From positions 434,001-498,000 of the forward strand of contig NZ_JAHHZO010000001.1 of the NCBI RefSeq assembly GCF_018760785.1: 64,000 bases of DNA, written 5' to 3'. The notes under the pieces were generated by a model. It saw nothing but the letters and a program-made list of their open reading frames with translations. It ran no database searches and was not told the DNA's origin. Every line of letters begins with the position of its first letter. Position 1 is the first letter of the stretch. The stretch is from Rhizobium sp. CSW-27 (GTDB taxonomy: Bacteria; Pseudomonadota; Alphaproteobacteria; Rhizobiales; Rhizobiaceae). Position numbers and translations under genes: made by a program. Below, piece by piece: positions 45,344 to 54,321 of this stretch.

Positions 45344-46258
45344 ATGGAAGCCTCGGATTTCGACCTGTCCTTCACGCCCGCCCATGGCGAGGCCGTGCCC
45401 ATTGCCGAGGGCGTGTGGCGCGTGACCTGCAACAACCCCTCCCCCTTCACCTTTCACGGCACCAATTCCTACATCGTGGGGCGGGGCCGACAGGTGGCGG
45501 TGATCGATCCCGGCCCGGAGGACGAGGCGCATTTCGAGGCGCTGATGCGGGCCCTGAACGGCCGCAGCGTCAGCCATATCCTTGTGAGCCACACCCATCG
45601 CGACCATTCGCCGCTCGCCCGCCGGCTGAAGGCGGAGACAGGTGCGAAAACGGTGGCGGAAGGGCCGCATCGGCCGGCCCGGCCGCTGCATGATGGCGAG
45701 GTCAATCCCTTCGCCGAAAGTTCGGATACCGATTTCCTGCCCGACATCGCACTTGGCGACGGCGAGGCGGTGGAGGGTGATGGCTGGCGGCTTTGCGCCG
45801 TGCACACGCCCGGCCATACCGCCAACCATTCGGCTTTCGCGCTGGAGGACAGCGGCATCCTGTTTTCCGCAGACCATGTGATGGCCTGGGCGACCACGAT
45901 CGTGGCGCCGCCGGATGGTTCCATGGCCGATTTCATGGCCTCGATCGACAAGCTGCTTTTGCGAGACGAGGATCGGATCTTCCTGCCCGGCCATGGCGGC
46001 CCGGTGTCCGATCCGTCGGCCTTCCTCAGGGCGCTGCGCACCCACCGGCGCATGCGCGAGCGGGCCATTCTGGAGCGGGTGAAGGCCGGCGACGAGACGA
46101 TCGCAGCAATGGTGAAGGCCATCTATGCCCGCACCGATCCGCGCCTGCATGGAGCGGCCGCCCTTTCGGTGCTGGCGCATCTGGAAGATCTGGCGGAACG
46201 CGGCGAGGTGCGCACCGAAGGTCCGCCGGCGCTCGCCGGACGCTATCGGGCGGGCTGA
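45344..46258 (+). CDS. MBL-fold metallohydrolase (LACTB2/glyoxalase II-like)
   Basis: The 304-residue protein has the metallo-beta-lactamase motifs SHTHRDHSPLA, HTPGHTANH and the later Asp/His in SADHVMAW and GHGGP. The C-terminal winged-helix-like segment (RTDPRLHGAAALSVLAHLEDLAERGEV) matches the LACTB2-type hydrolases. It likely hydrolyses a thioester or nucleic acid; the substrate is unknown. It follows the cupin gene by 7 bp. Confidence 0.88.
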   Translation: MEASDFDLSFTPAHGEAVPIAEGVWRVTCNNPSPFTFHGTNSYIVGRGRQVAVIDPGPEDEAHFEALMRALNGRSVSHILVSHTHRDHSPLARRLKAETGAKTVAEGPHRPARPLHDGEVNPFAESSDTDFLPDIALGDGEAVEGDGWRLCAVHTPGHTANHSAFALEDSGILFSADHVMAWATTIVAPPDGSMADFMASIDKLLLRDEDRIFLPGHGGPVSDPSAFLRALRTHRRMRERAILERVKAGDETIAAMVKAIYARTDPRLHGAAALSVLAHLEDLAERGEVRTEGPPALAGRYRAG

Positions 46259-46751
46259 CTCCGCGCCGGGGCATCTGCCGCCCGGGCAGACGCTCTTCCG
46301 CGCGGCTTGACGCGGCGGGCGTGGCCCGGACGCTTGCGGAGCTTTCGCCGGGAGGTGAATGCGCGCAAGTCTCGATCGATCAACGGGGCGCCGCGGTGCT
46401 CGACACGGAAACGGGAGCGATGCCTTGGCGCTGTCGCGTCCAAGGTACCTCGAGGAATGGCAAAACGCCTGTGATGCGGGCCATGCAGGCGGCCGCAGGC
46501 AGCACATCCCCGTCATGCCTCCGGCTGGATGCCCCCGCGCCTTTCCTCCCTGCATCGGCAGAACCCGCCTTCCCGAACAGCGGCAGGGGATCGAGACGCA
46601 GCATCTGCCGATGGCGGACACAGGGGCGGCCGGCTTCAATGCGAAAGCGGGCGGCGTCATCGGCTTTCCCGATCGCCTCGCTGCAGGAAACGGGTGTCGG
46701 ACAGGCCCGTGCGTCCCGTAAGCCTTGGCCTCCCCAACACGGAGAGCATCA
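46259..46751. other. intergenic region without a recognised gene
   Basis: These 493 bp lie between two plus-strand genes. The sequence is GC-rich with open stretches in several frames, but none resembles a known family or carries a good ribosome site. It may be a decayed gene. Confidence 0.5.
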
Positions 46752-47501
46752 ATGGGAATTCTGCAAGACAAGGTGGCAATCATCACCGGGGCATCCTCGG
46801 GCATCGGACGGGCGGCGGCCCTGCTGTTTGCGCGACAGGGCGCGGCCGTGGTTCTCAACGCACGGGGTGCCGAAGGGCTGGAACGCGTCGCGGCGCGCAT
46901 CCGTGAGGCCGGCGGCCGGGTGCGGTTCCTTGCCGGTGACGCCGGCACAGCCGCGACGCAGGAGGCTCTGGTGGCCGAAGCGGTGGAAGGCTTCGGCGGC
47001 CTCGATATTGCCTTCAACAATGCCGGAACGGTTGGCGCGGCGCGGCCGCTGGCCGAGCTTCTGCCCGAGGAATGGCAACAGACACTGACGACAAACCTGA
47101 CGGCCGCCTTCCTGGCCAGCCGGGCGCAGATCCCCGCCATGCTGAAGCGCGGCGGTGGATCGATCGTGTTCACCTCGAGCTTCGTCGGCACCAGCGTCGG
47201 CCTGCCCGGCATGGCCGCCTATGGCGCGGCAAAGGCGGGACTGATGGGGCTGGTGAAGGGCATTGCGGCCGATTACGGCGCGCAGAAGATCCGCGCCAAT
47301 GCGCTTTTGCCGGGCGGCACCGATACCGGCATGGCCGGCGATCAGGCGCAGAAGGACTGGGCGGCCGGCCTGCATGCCATGAAGCGCATTGCCCGGCCGG
47401 AGGAGATCGCCGAGGCCGCACTGTTCCTGGCCGGGCCGGGGGCAAGCTTCGTCACCGGTTCCGCCCTGTTTGCCGATGGCGGCAATGCGGCGGTGAAGTA
47501 A
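46752..47501 (+). CDS. short-chain dehydrogenase/reductase
   Basis: The 249-residue SDR has the cofactor motif TGASSGIG near residue 13, NNAG at about 90, catalytic Ser (FTSSF) and YxxxK (YGAAK), and the C-terminal loop GAPGASFVTGSALFADGG-like sequence. It is a classical NAD(P)-dependent oxidoreductase. The substrate cannot be predicted. GGAG 7 nt before the ATG at 46752 fixes the start. Confidence 0.9.
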   Translation: MGILQDKVAIITGASSGIGRAAALLFARQGAAVVLNARGAEGLERVAARIREAGGRVRFLAGDAGTAATQEALVAEAVEGFGGLDIAFNNAGTVGAARPLAELLPEEWQQTLTTNLTAAFLASRAQIPAMLKRGGGSIVFTSSFVGTSVGLPGMAAYGAAKAGLMGLVKGIAADYGAQKIRANALLPGGTDTGMAGDQAQKDWAAGLHAMKRIARPEEIAEAALFLAGPGASFVTGSALFADGGNAAVK

Positions 47502-47563
47502 GGCTGGCCGGGGCTGCGCCCGCCGGCTTTGCGGTGCCGCTGCGGGCCGGCCCTTCCCCCGCC

Positions 47564-48478
47564 TCACTCAGCGGCGATACCCAGCAGTTCCGCATCAAGC
47601 GCCCGCAGGAAACCTTCGGCAAGCCTGGCGCCCTCGCCCAGATCATGCGGCCCGAAGCGGGTGGCGACACGCATGTCCACCAGCGTCGTCTCCTCCTCCT
47701 CGCGCAGGCGCACCACGAGATCGAAGGGCAGCCCGAGAATCAGCGTGCGCGTATCGCCCTGCAGCAGAAGTTCGCCGGCCGGCGCCGCCGGAACCGGCGA
47801 CGGCTCGACCAGCGAGGGACGCGGCAGCGGAATGGGAATGACATCCGGCACCGGCTGGTTGGCGCCACCGCTTGCGGTCAGCGCGCGGTCCGGTTCCGCC
47901 GGCGCGGGCGGGCGCGCAGCAGGCGTCCTGCGGGTGTTCTGGAAGTGGATGCGGTTTTCCCGGCCCACCTTCACCACGGCTTCATATACCCGGTCGAGCG
48001 CGCCCTCGTAGCGGCGGCCGGTGAGCGCCGGATAGGCGAGGCGCTGCCGGTCCCGATCCGCGGGCGACACGAAGGAGGGCCGCGGCAGCCAGATCTGCTC
48101 GGCCACCACCTGCCGCTTCCAGGCCGGCGGATCGTCCGGATCGGTCGTCACATCGTAAAGATGCGGCAGGTTCTCGTAGAGAAACAGGCCGTGGAGCACC
48201 AGGGCAAGCGGCGGCAGCGCGCAGACGATGGCAGTGGCCGAGGCGATGCCGCCACGCGCCCCCACCTGCCACAGCCGCATCAGGCCGCGAAGCGCCAGCG
48301 GCAGGCTCAACGCCGCCATGGCCCCCGCCGCCAGCAGGAGCGCAATGAAATGCGGCGTCGCCAGCGGACCGAAACGATGCGCCAGAATGGCCAGCACGAA
48401 CAGCAGAAGGCCGCCTTCGGCCAGCCTCTTGCCGGCATAGGCAGCCCTGGAAACCGGCCTCACGAAACGTACGGTCAT
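47564..48478 (-). CDS. DUF1499 membrane protein
   Basis: This 304-residue protein has three N-terminal transmembrane segments (GGLLLFVLAILAHRFGPL; FIALLLAAGAMAALSLPL; ATAIVCALPPLALVLHGLFLY) and a periplasmic/cytosolic DUF1499 domain (NLPHLYDVTTDPDDPPAW; FDLVVRLREEEETTLVDMRVATRFGPHDLGEGARLAEGFLRALDAEL). A proline-rich insertion splits the domain around residues 190-250. Function is unknown. The ATG at 48478 has GGAAGG 5 nt upstream. Confidence 0.85.
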   Translation of the reverse strand: MTVRFVRPVSRAAYAGKRLAEGGLLLFVLAILAHRFGPLATPHFIALLLAAGAMAALSLPLALRGLMRLWQVGARGGIASATAIVCALPPLALVLHGLFLYENLPHLYDVTTDPDDPPAWKRQVVAEQIWLPRPSFVSPADRDRQRLAYPALTGRRYEGALDRVYEAVVKVGRENRIHFQNTRRTPAARPPAPAEPDRALTASGGANQPVPDVIPIPLPRPSLVEPSPVPAAPAGELLLQGDTRTLILGLPFDLVVRLREEEETTLVDMRVATRFGPHDLGEGARLAEGFLRALDAELLGIAAE

Positions 48479-48730
48479 CTCATCCTTCCGGCGGCATGGT
48501 GGCATGCCGGGGTCCGCGTCCGGCCATCCGGACCAGGCCCCGATCTGTCTGGCTGCCGTTTCCCCCGAAGACCGGACAGGGAACCGGGCTCCCCTCCCCG
48601 ACGAAAGCCGGCAGCTTCAACGGCGCGAATAGCGGGGGCCTCACGCCTTTCCCGTCTTGCCATTGTCCCTATCTTCTATGACATGCGCAGCATTGCGTCA
48701 CCCTTGTCGAATGCCCGGAGGAACAGGTTC

Positions 48731-49006
48731 ATGACTTTCACCCGCACCCTCGCCGCCCCGCTGCTGGTTTCGGCCGCCTGCCTGCTGGCCGGCTGCCAGA
48801 CGCTGACGCCGGAACAGCAGCGCGCCGCCGACGAGCGCACCTGCACCGGCTATGGCTTCAGGCCGCAGACGGATGCCATGGCCCGCTGCCTGCTGGACCT
48901 GGAACTGGACCGCCGCGCCGACATGCGCGCCTTCCAGACCCGTTCATCGCTGATGTTCGACCGGCCGGTGATCCTCGAACGGCGGGTGATCGTAGAGAAA
49001 CAGTAA
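48731..49006 (+). CDS. small lipoprotein, hypothetical
   Basis: The 91-residue protein has a signal ending in a lipobox (LLAGC) followed by QTLTPEQQRAADERTCTGYGFRPQTDAMARCLLDLELDRR. The TCTGYGF...MARC motif with two cysteines is seen in small rhizobial envelope lipoproteins. It is likely anchored in the outer membrane. A GGAGG site precedes the ATG at 48731. No function is known. Confidence 0.68.
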   Translation: MTFTRTLAAPLLVSAACLLAGCQTLTPEQQRAADERTCTGYGFRPQTDAMARCLLDLELDRRADMRAFQTRSSLMFDRPVILERRVIVEKQ

Positions 49007-49028
49007 CCGCCCATCCAGGAAGCCGCCC

Positions 49029-50081
49029 TTGTCCCCAGCGATCATCTTTCTGTCCAGTGCCGATTATGCCCGCCGCACCGGCGGCTATGTCTACAACAAG
49101 AGGCTGATCGAGGCGCTGCAGGACCAGGGCGCCGCGGTGCAGCCGCTGACGCTGCCGACCGGCTTTCCGACCGTGCCGGAGCGCGACCGCGCCGGACTTC
49201 TGGCGACGCTCTGCGCCCTGCCCGCCGGCAGCGTCGTGCTGACCGACCACATCTATCTCTGCGATCTGGCTGAGGTTTTTGCCGCCTGTACGGTCCCCGT
49301 GGTACCGATCTTTCATCACTCGCTGGTGGAGGAGCAAGGGCTATCCGCCGATGAGCGGGCGCTGGCGCTCCGGCAGGCGGAGGCGACGGCGATCGCACGA
49401 TCGGCGCGCGTTCTTGTATCCTCCGGGGAGACCGCGCATTATCTCCGCAACCATTACGGTGCCGATCCGCAGAAGCTGCGTGTGGCCATTCCCGGCAATC
49501 CGGATGTTCCCCGCTCGGCGGCCGGGCGGCAAACCGGGACAGCCCACATTCTCTCCGTCGGCGCCGTCATTGCCCGCAAGCGCTACGACTACATGCTGGA
49601 GGTGGCCGCCCATCTGACCGACCTCGACTGGCGCTGGCAGATTGCCGGCGATCCGCAACGCGATCCCGCCCACTTTGCCGCCCTCACGGCGCGCGCAAGA
49701 GACCTCGGGCTTGCGGATCGGCTGACCTTCCTCGGCGACGTTTCCGACGAGGCCCTGGAAACCGCATGGCAGCAGGCGGATCTCTACGTCGCGACCTCCT
49801 CTTACGAAGGCTATGGCATGGCCGTGGCGGAAGCGCTGCGCCACGGCGTGCCCGCCGTCACCACCGCTTCGGGCGCCGTCGCCACCTGGGCCACCGGCGG
49901 CGTCGTGCAGGCCCCATCCGACGACCCCGCCGCCATGGCCGCCCTCATGCGCCCGCTTCTGCGCGACCGCGCGCCTCTCCAGACGCTCGCCGACGCTGCC
50001 TGGACCTTCGGTCAGACGCTGCCCGGCTGGGAAGAGACGTTTGCGGGCGTGGCGGGGTGGCTAGACGGGGCGCGGCGTTAG
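49029..50081 (+). CDS. glycosyltransferase (GT4/GT1 type)
   Basis: This 350-residue GT-B protein has N-terminal ADYARRTGGYVYNKRL, and a C-terminal donor domain with SVGAVIARKRYDYML, FLGDVSDEALETAWQQADLYVATSSYEGYGMAVAEALRHGVPAVTT (the E-x7-E-type motif). It transfers a sugar from a nucleotide donor to a polysaccharide, lipid or small molecule. The start is TTG at 49029 with AGGA 8 nt upstream, an uncommon start. It converges with brnA. Confidence 0.87.
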   Translation: MSPAIIFLSSADYARRTGGYVYNKRLIEALQDQGAAVQPLTLPTGFPTVPERDRAGLLATLCALPAGSVVLTDHIYLCDLAEVFAACTVPVVPIFHHSLVEEQGLSADERALALRQAEATAIARSARVLVSSGETAHYLRNHYGADPQKLRVAIPGNPDVPRSAAGRQTGTAHILSVGAVIARKRYDYMLEVAAHLTDLDWRWQIAGDPQRDPAHFAALTARARDLGLADRLTFLGDVSDEALETAWQQADLYVATSSYEGYGMAVAEALRHGVPAVTTASGAVATWATGGVVQAPSDDPAAMAALMRPLLRDRAPLQTLADAAWTFGQTLPGWEETFAGVAGWLDGARR

Positions 50082-50085
50082 GCCT

Positions 50086-50388
50086 TTATGCGCCACGTTT
50101 GTGTGCTGCCGTGACATGCTCGCGCAAGACACGATTGATCTCGGTCTGGTAGCCACCACCATCTGCATTGCTTTTGAACCACGCCAGAACATCGGCATCC
50201 AGCCGAATGGTGATCGCCTGCTTGACAGGTCGATAGAGATCCGAACGGCGTGCGTCCAGCCAGCTGTCCGCCGGCGCTTCGGGAATATCCCGCGTATCGA
50301 TTGCGTCATCCGGCATGGCTTCAAGCTGCGCCAACTCGGCGGCGCGCGCCTCAGGAGAAAGCTTGCTGTTCATAGCGCCATCTTTCAT
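50086..50388 (-). CDS. brnA: BrnA antitoxin
   Basis: The 100-residue protein has a C-terminal ribbon-helix-helix domain (KQAITIRLDADVLAWFKSNADGGGYQTEINRVLREHV), the BrnA hallmark, and an N-terminal flexible part (DDAIDTRDIPEAPADSWLDARRSDLYRPV) that binds the toxin. It overlaps the 3' end of brnT by 38 bp. It neutralises BrnT and autoregulates. The start at 50388 or 50373 is possible. Confidence 0.88.
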   Translation of the reverse strand: MKDGAMNSKLSPEARAAELAQLEAMPDDAIDTRDIPEAPADSWLDARRSDLYRPVKQAITIRLDADVLAWFKSNADGGGYQTEINRVLREHVTAAHKRGA

Positions 50389-50659
50389 GTCTCGTCGCCT
50401 TGCGTGCCCCGATGATACGCACCACCCGTTCATCGTCTCCGCGGGGATAGCTGTGAACCACAACGAGGACAACCACGGTGCCGACGAGTCCGATGGCATG
50501 CCACCGCTCCTCGCCATCCGCCACCCGATCCGGAAGGATGATGTGCAAGGGGTCATTCCAGACTTCGCAGGCCAGTTCGAAGGATACCTGATGCTTCTGA
50601 CGGTTGCGCCTTGCCTTCTCAGGATCCCATTCGAATGTCAGTGTATCCAATGTTGACAT
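50351..50659 (-). CDS. brnT: BrnT ribonuclease toxin
   Basis: The 102-residue protein has BrnT signatures FEWDPEKARRNRQKHQVSFELA, DGEERWHAIGL and GDDERVVRIIGARKATRHERWRYE. BrnT is a RelE-like mRNA endonuclease whose expression stops growth. No good ribosome site precedes the ATG at 50659. It starts 17 bp after the ppdK stop on the same strand, so it could also receive read-through from ppdK. Confidence 0.9.
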   Translation of the reverse strand: MSTLDTLTFEWDPEKARRNRQKHQVSFELACEVWNDPLHIILPDRVADGEERWHAIGLVGTVVVLVVVHSYPRGDDERVVRIIGARKATRHERWRYEQQAFS

Positions 50660-50676
50660 TTTTGTACATACAGCTG

Positions 50677-53358
50677 CTAAGCAGTTTCATGCCGCCCCCG
50701 TTCCTCGATCGCCGCCTGCGCGGCGGCGAGCCTTGCGATGGGCACGCGGAAGGGGGAGCAGGAGACGTAGTCGAGACCGACCTCCTCGCAGAAGCGGATG
50801 GAGGTGGGGTCGCCGCCGTGTTCGCCGCAGATGCCGAGCTTGAGATTAGCCTTGGTCCTGCGGCCGCGCTCGGCGGCGATGCGGATCAGTTCGCCCACGC
50901 CGTCGAGATCCAGCGAGATGAAGGGGTCCTGCACGATGATGCCCTTGCGCTGGTAGGTGGGGATGAAGCTTGCCGCATCGTCGCGCGAGATGCCGAAGGT
51001 GGTCTGCGTCAGGTCGTTGGTGCCGAAGGAGAAGAAATCGGCAGTTTCGGCAATCACATGGGCGCGGATGGCGGCACGCGGCAGTTCGATCATGGTGCCG
51101 GCCAGATAGCCGATCGGCATGCCGGTCTCGCGCGAGACATCGGCGGCCACCTTGTCGATGCAGGCCTTCACGTAATCCAGCTCGGCGCGCAGGCCGACGA
51201 GCGGCACCATGATTTCCAGCTCGACCGCAGCTCCCGTCGCCATGGCAGCGGCAGCGGCCGCCTCGAAGATGGCACGCGCCTGCATTTCGGCGATCTCCGG
51301 ATAGGAAATCGCCAGCCGGCAGCCGCGATGGCCGAGCATGGGGTTGAACTCGTGCAGCGCCTCGACCCGGCGTGCGAGCAGCGCCGGCTCCATTTCCATC
51401 GCAGCCGCCACTTCCAGGATTTCCTCCTGGCTCTTCGGCAGGAATTCGTGCAGCGGCGGATCGAGCAGGCGGATCGTCACCGGCAGGCCGGACATGATGG
51501 TGAACAGTTCGGTGAAATCCGAACGCTGCATGGGCAGAAGTTTGTCGAGGGCAGCGCGCCGCCCGGCCTCGTCTTCCGCCAGGATCATCTCGCGCATCAC
51601 ATGGATGCGGCCGTCCTCGAAGAACATGTGTTCCGTGCGGCAGAGCCCGATGCCCTCCGCCCCGAAAGAGCGGGCGGCACGCGCATCCGCCGGTGTATCG
51701 GCATTTGTGCGCACAGCCATGCGGCGCGCCCTGTCCGCCCATTCCATCAGGCGGCCGAAGGCGCCGGAGAGTTCCGGCTGGATCATCGGCACCTCGCCCT
51801 TCAGCAGATGGCCGGAGGATCCGTCGACCGTCACCACCTCGCCCCGTTTCAGGGTGAAACCGGGGCCGACGAGCTGTTCGTTGCGCATGTCGACGCGAAG
51901 CCCGCCGGCGCCGACAACACAGGGAATGCCCATGCCGCGCGCCACCACCGCCGCATGGCTGGTCATGCCGCCACGCGTCGTCAGGATGGCCTCGGCCACA
52001 TGCATGCCGTGAATGTCTTCCGGGCTGGTTTCGCTGCGCACCAGCACCACCTTGCGGCCTTCCGCTTCCGCCGCCACCGCATCCTCGGCGGTAAAGACGA
52101 TCTCACCGGAGGCGGCGCCGGGCGACGCCGGCAGGCCGGAGCCGAGAACGGTGCGCTCCACGCGCGGATCGATGGTCGGATGCAGCAACTGGTCGAGCGA
52201 GGGCGGCTCGATGCGGCAGATGGCCTCCTCCTCGCTGATCACGCCCTCATCGACGAGATCGACGGCGATCTTCATGGCGGCCCGCGTGGTGCGCTTGCCG
52301 GCGCGCGTCTGCAGCATCCACAGCTTGCCGCGCTCCACGGTGAATTCCACATCCTGCATGTCGCCGTAATGGGCTTCCAGCCGGTCGCAGATGGCGCGGA
52401 ACTCGGCGAAGGTCTCCGGCATCAGCTTTTCCATCGACGGCTTTTCGGAACCGGAGGCGATGCGCCCCTCCTCCGTCAGCGATTGCGGCGTGCGGATGCC
52501 CGCCACCACATCCTCCCCCTGCGCATTGATGAGGAATTCGCCGTAAAGGCTCTTTTCCCCGGTCGAGGGATTGCGGGTGAAGGCCACGCCCGTGGCCGAG
52601 GAGGAACCGAGATTGCCGAACACCATGGCCTGCACGTTGACCGCCGTGCCCCAGTCATGCGGGATCTTGTGCAGCGTGCGATAGGTCACGGCGCGGGCAT
52701 TGTTCCAGCTGGAGAACACCGCGGCGATCGCCCGCCACAGCTGCAGTTCGGGATCCTGCGGAAAGGCCTCGCCCAGTTCCTCCTCGATCACCTGCTTGTA
52801 GAGCGTGACGACATGCTGCCATTCGACGGCAGAAAGTTCGGTATCGTAATCATGGCCGAGGCGGGCCTTTTCGTCCTCGAGGATTTCCTCGAACACCTCG
52901 TGGTCGAGGCCCATCACCACGTCGCCATACATCTGGATGAAGCGGCGATAGCTGTCCCAGGCAAAGCGGGCATCGCCGGCATCGTGGCCGAGCGCCTGCA
53001 CCGTCTCGTCGTTGAGGCCGAGATTGAGCACCGTATCCATCATGCCGGGCATGGAGGCCCGTGCGCCGGAGCGCACCGAGAGCAGCAGCGGCCGCTCGGC
53101 TCCGCCGAACCGACGGCCGGTCAGACGCTCCATTTCGGCCAGCCCCTCCAGCACTTCGGCGCGCAATGCATCCGGCAGGCTGCGCTGGTTGCCGAAATAA
53201 TGCAGGCAGGCTTCGGTGATGATGGTCATGCCGGGCGGCACCGGCAGGCCGAGCGCAGCCATTTCAGCCAGGTTCGCGCCCTTGCCTCCCAGCAACGCCA
53301 CATCGGCAGCGCTGCCTTCCGCCTTGCCGCCTCCGAAGCGGTAGACCCACTTTGTCAT
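50677..53358 (-). CDS. ppdK: pyruvate, phosphate dikinase
   Basis: The 893-residue protein has an N-terminal ATP-grasp domain (VYRFGGGKAEGS; LGGKGANLAEMAALGLPVPPG), the central phosphohistidine domain with catalytic His in GGMTSHAAVVARGMGIPCVVG, and a C-terminal PEP/pyruvate TIM barrel (GEHGGDP-like CGEHGGDPTSIRF; CSPFRVPIARLAAAQ). It interconverts pyruvate, ATP and Pi with PEP, AMP and PPi. GGAGGAGAACG precedes the ATG at 53358. Its upstream region contains a terminator and candidate sRNA on the same strand. Confidence 0.96.
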   Translation of the reverse strand: MTKWVYRFGGGKAEGSAADVALLGGKGANLAEMAALGLPVPPGMTIITEACLHYFGNQRSLPDALRAEVLEGLAEMERLTGRRFGGAERPLLLSVRSGARASMPGMMDTVLNLGLNDETVQALGHDAGDARFAWDSYRRFIQMYGDVVMGLDHEVFEEILEDEKARLGHDYDTELSAVEWQHVVTLYKQVIEEELGEAFPQDPELQLWRAIAAVFSSWNNARAVTYRTLHKIPHDWGTAVNVQAMVFGNLGSSSATGVAFTRNPSTGEKSLYGEFLINAQGEDVVAGIRTPQSLTEEGRIASGSEKPSMEKLMPETFAEFRAICDRLEAHYGDMQDVEFTVERGKLWMLQTRAGKRTTRAAMKIAVDLVDEGVISEEEAICRIEPPSLDQLLHPTIDPRVERTVLGSGLPASPGAASGEIVFTAEDAVAAEAEGRKVVLVRSETSPEDIHGMHVAEAILTTRGGMTSHAAVVARGMGIPCVVGAGGLRVDMRNEQLVGPGFTLKRGEVVTVDGSSGHLLKGEVPMIQPELSGAFGRLMEWADRARRMAVRTNADTPADARAARSFGAEGIGLCRTEHMFFEDGRIHVMREMILAEDEAGRRAALDKLLPMQRSDFTELFTIMSGLPVTIRLLDPPLHEFLPKSQEEILEVAAAMEMEPALLARRVEALHEFNPMLGHRGCRLAISYPEIAEMQARAIFEAAAAAAMATGAAVELEIMVPLVGLRAELDYVKACIDKVAADVSRETGMPIGYLAGTMIELPRAAIRAHVIAETADFFSFGTNDLTQTTFGISRDDAASFIPTYQRKGIIVQDPFISLDLDGVGELIRIAAERGRRTKANLKLGICGEHGGDPTSIRFCEEVGLDYVSCSPFRVPIARLAAAQAAIEERGRHETA

Positions 53359-53755
53359 CGTTCTCCTCCAGCCGAGCATGCGCTGCTTCTTGTTTTACCA
53401 AGCATTTACAGGATGCCTGCGCACTTGGAAACCACCCACCAAAGGATGATGCTGCATTGCAACAAAATTGCGACCATTGCTGCCGACTTCGGCGCGCAGC
53501 CGGCACAAGACGGTCCGCCGAAGGAGGGCAAGGCAGGCTCCGATCCGGACAGGACCGTTCCATGGCAGCAACGCTTGCCGCACGGCAAGGCGCGACTCAC
53601 TCAATGCAGCCGCACAAGAAGACAAGAAAACACGCAAAGGTTGACCTCGATGCGCACAGCTGTGCATCGACAGGCGCACAGGCAAGACGGGATGTCCGAG
53701 CGGTCTGCAATGGCCGTTTCACGCACAAACAGAGGCCGCGTGCGCGCAGAACATG

Positions 53756-53790
53756 AAAAAGCCGGGAGCCCTACAAGGGACATCCCGGCT
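53756..53790 (-). terminator. intrinsic terminator upstream of ppdK
   Basis: Minus strand: AGCCGGGA TG TCCCT TGT AGGGC TCCCGGCT followed by TTTTTCATG. The stem has an 8-bp outer arm and a 4-5-bp inner arm, and ends in a U5 tract. It ends transcripts coming from the right, about 400 bp before the ppdK start. Confidence 0.75.
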
Positions 53791-53942
53791 GATTGAAAAG
53801 ACCTGAACTACTGCTTAAGTAACTGAATTAGCAGACTTTGCGGGGCCGCCTGCTCCGGCCCCGCAAAGTCTTCCGGCAGGTACAGGAACCCCGCCGGGGG
53901 GTGCTATGAAACCGTCTTTCAATCGCGTCTGATTGCTTCGTT
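53756..53942 (-). ncRNA. candidate structured small RNA
   Basis: On the minus strand a promoter candidate (TTGCAA at 53971-53976, 16-nt spacer, TATGCT at 53949-53954) precedes an unannotated stretch with short hairpins, a perfect 15-bp stem (53833-53871; AGACTTTGCGGGGCC/GGCCCCGCAAAGTCT, 9-nt loop) and a strong terminator (53756-53790). The RNA would be about 187 nt. No open frame with a ribosome site fits. I do not recognise a family. Confidence 0.5.
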
Positions 53943-54321
53943 GACCCCAGCATAAGATAAAATCTCGGAATTGCAACCAGATTGCAGGGGTGATTTCTTG
54001 TATTTTTGCAGCGCACACAAGTCCGGGGCGATTCTGTATCATTAAGGCAACGCAACGAAAGCTTGCAACAGCAAGAACAAAACTTGAGTCTATCCGAGGC
54101 GCGTCACATCAGCGTCACCACGCCTCTGCGCGGCCGGGCAATGCACGCCTCCGGCTCCCCCGGAGGACTGCGCGACACGGCCATTCACTCCTGCGACTGA
54201 CTATAATCGAGGATCGTGCCGCTTCAACCGGCAACAAGGGGCAAAACGTGTCCTTAAACTGTCACCGCGTCCCAACCTCCCGGGCAGGAAGCGGCGGAGG
54301 GCGCCGGCCGGGATCCCTGCA

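Larger units (their letters stand above)
53359..54321. other. 963-bp gene-free region upstream of ppdK
   Basis: No protein gene is supported. The region holds an intrinsic terminator (53756-53790), a 15-bp perfect hairpin (53833-53871), and a promoter candidate (53949-53976), together defining a possible minus-strand small RNA. The stretch 53980-54321 shows no other structure that I can name. Confidence 0.6.

Noticed and set aside
46259..46751. Possible gene in the gap before the SDR.
   Set aside because: Open frames occur in several directions but none has a ribosome site or recognisable motifs.
53833..53871. The 15-bp hairpin considered as a bidirectional terminator.
   Set aside because: Neither side has a U tract; a genuine terminator lies about 45 bp further along on the minus strand, so this is better seen as internal RNA structure.
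53815..54055. Two overlapping minus-strand open frames of about 75 codons in the gap upstream of ppdK.
   Set aside because: They lack ribosome sites, are Arg/Cys-rich without family features, and coincide with the RNA hairpins.
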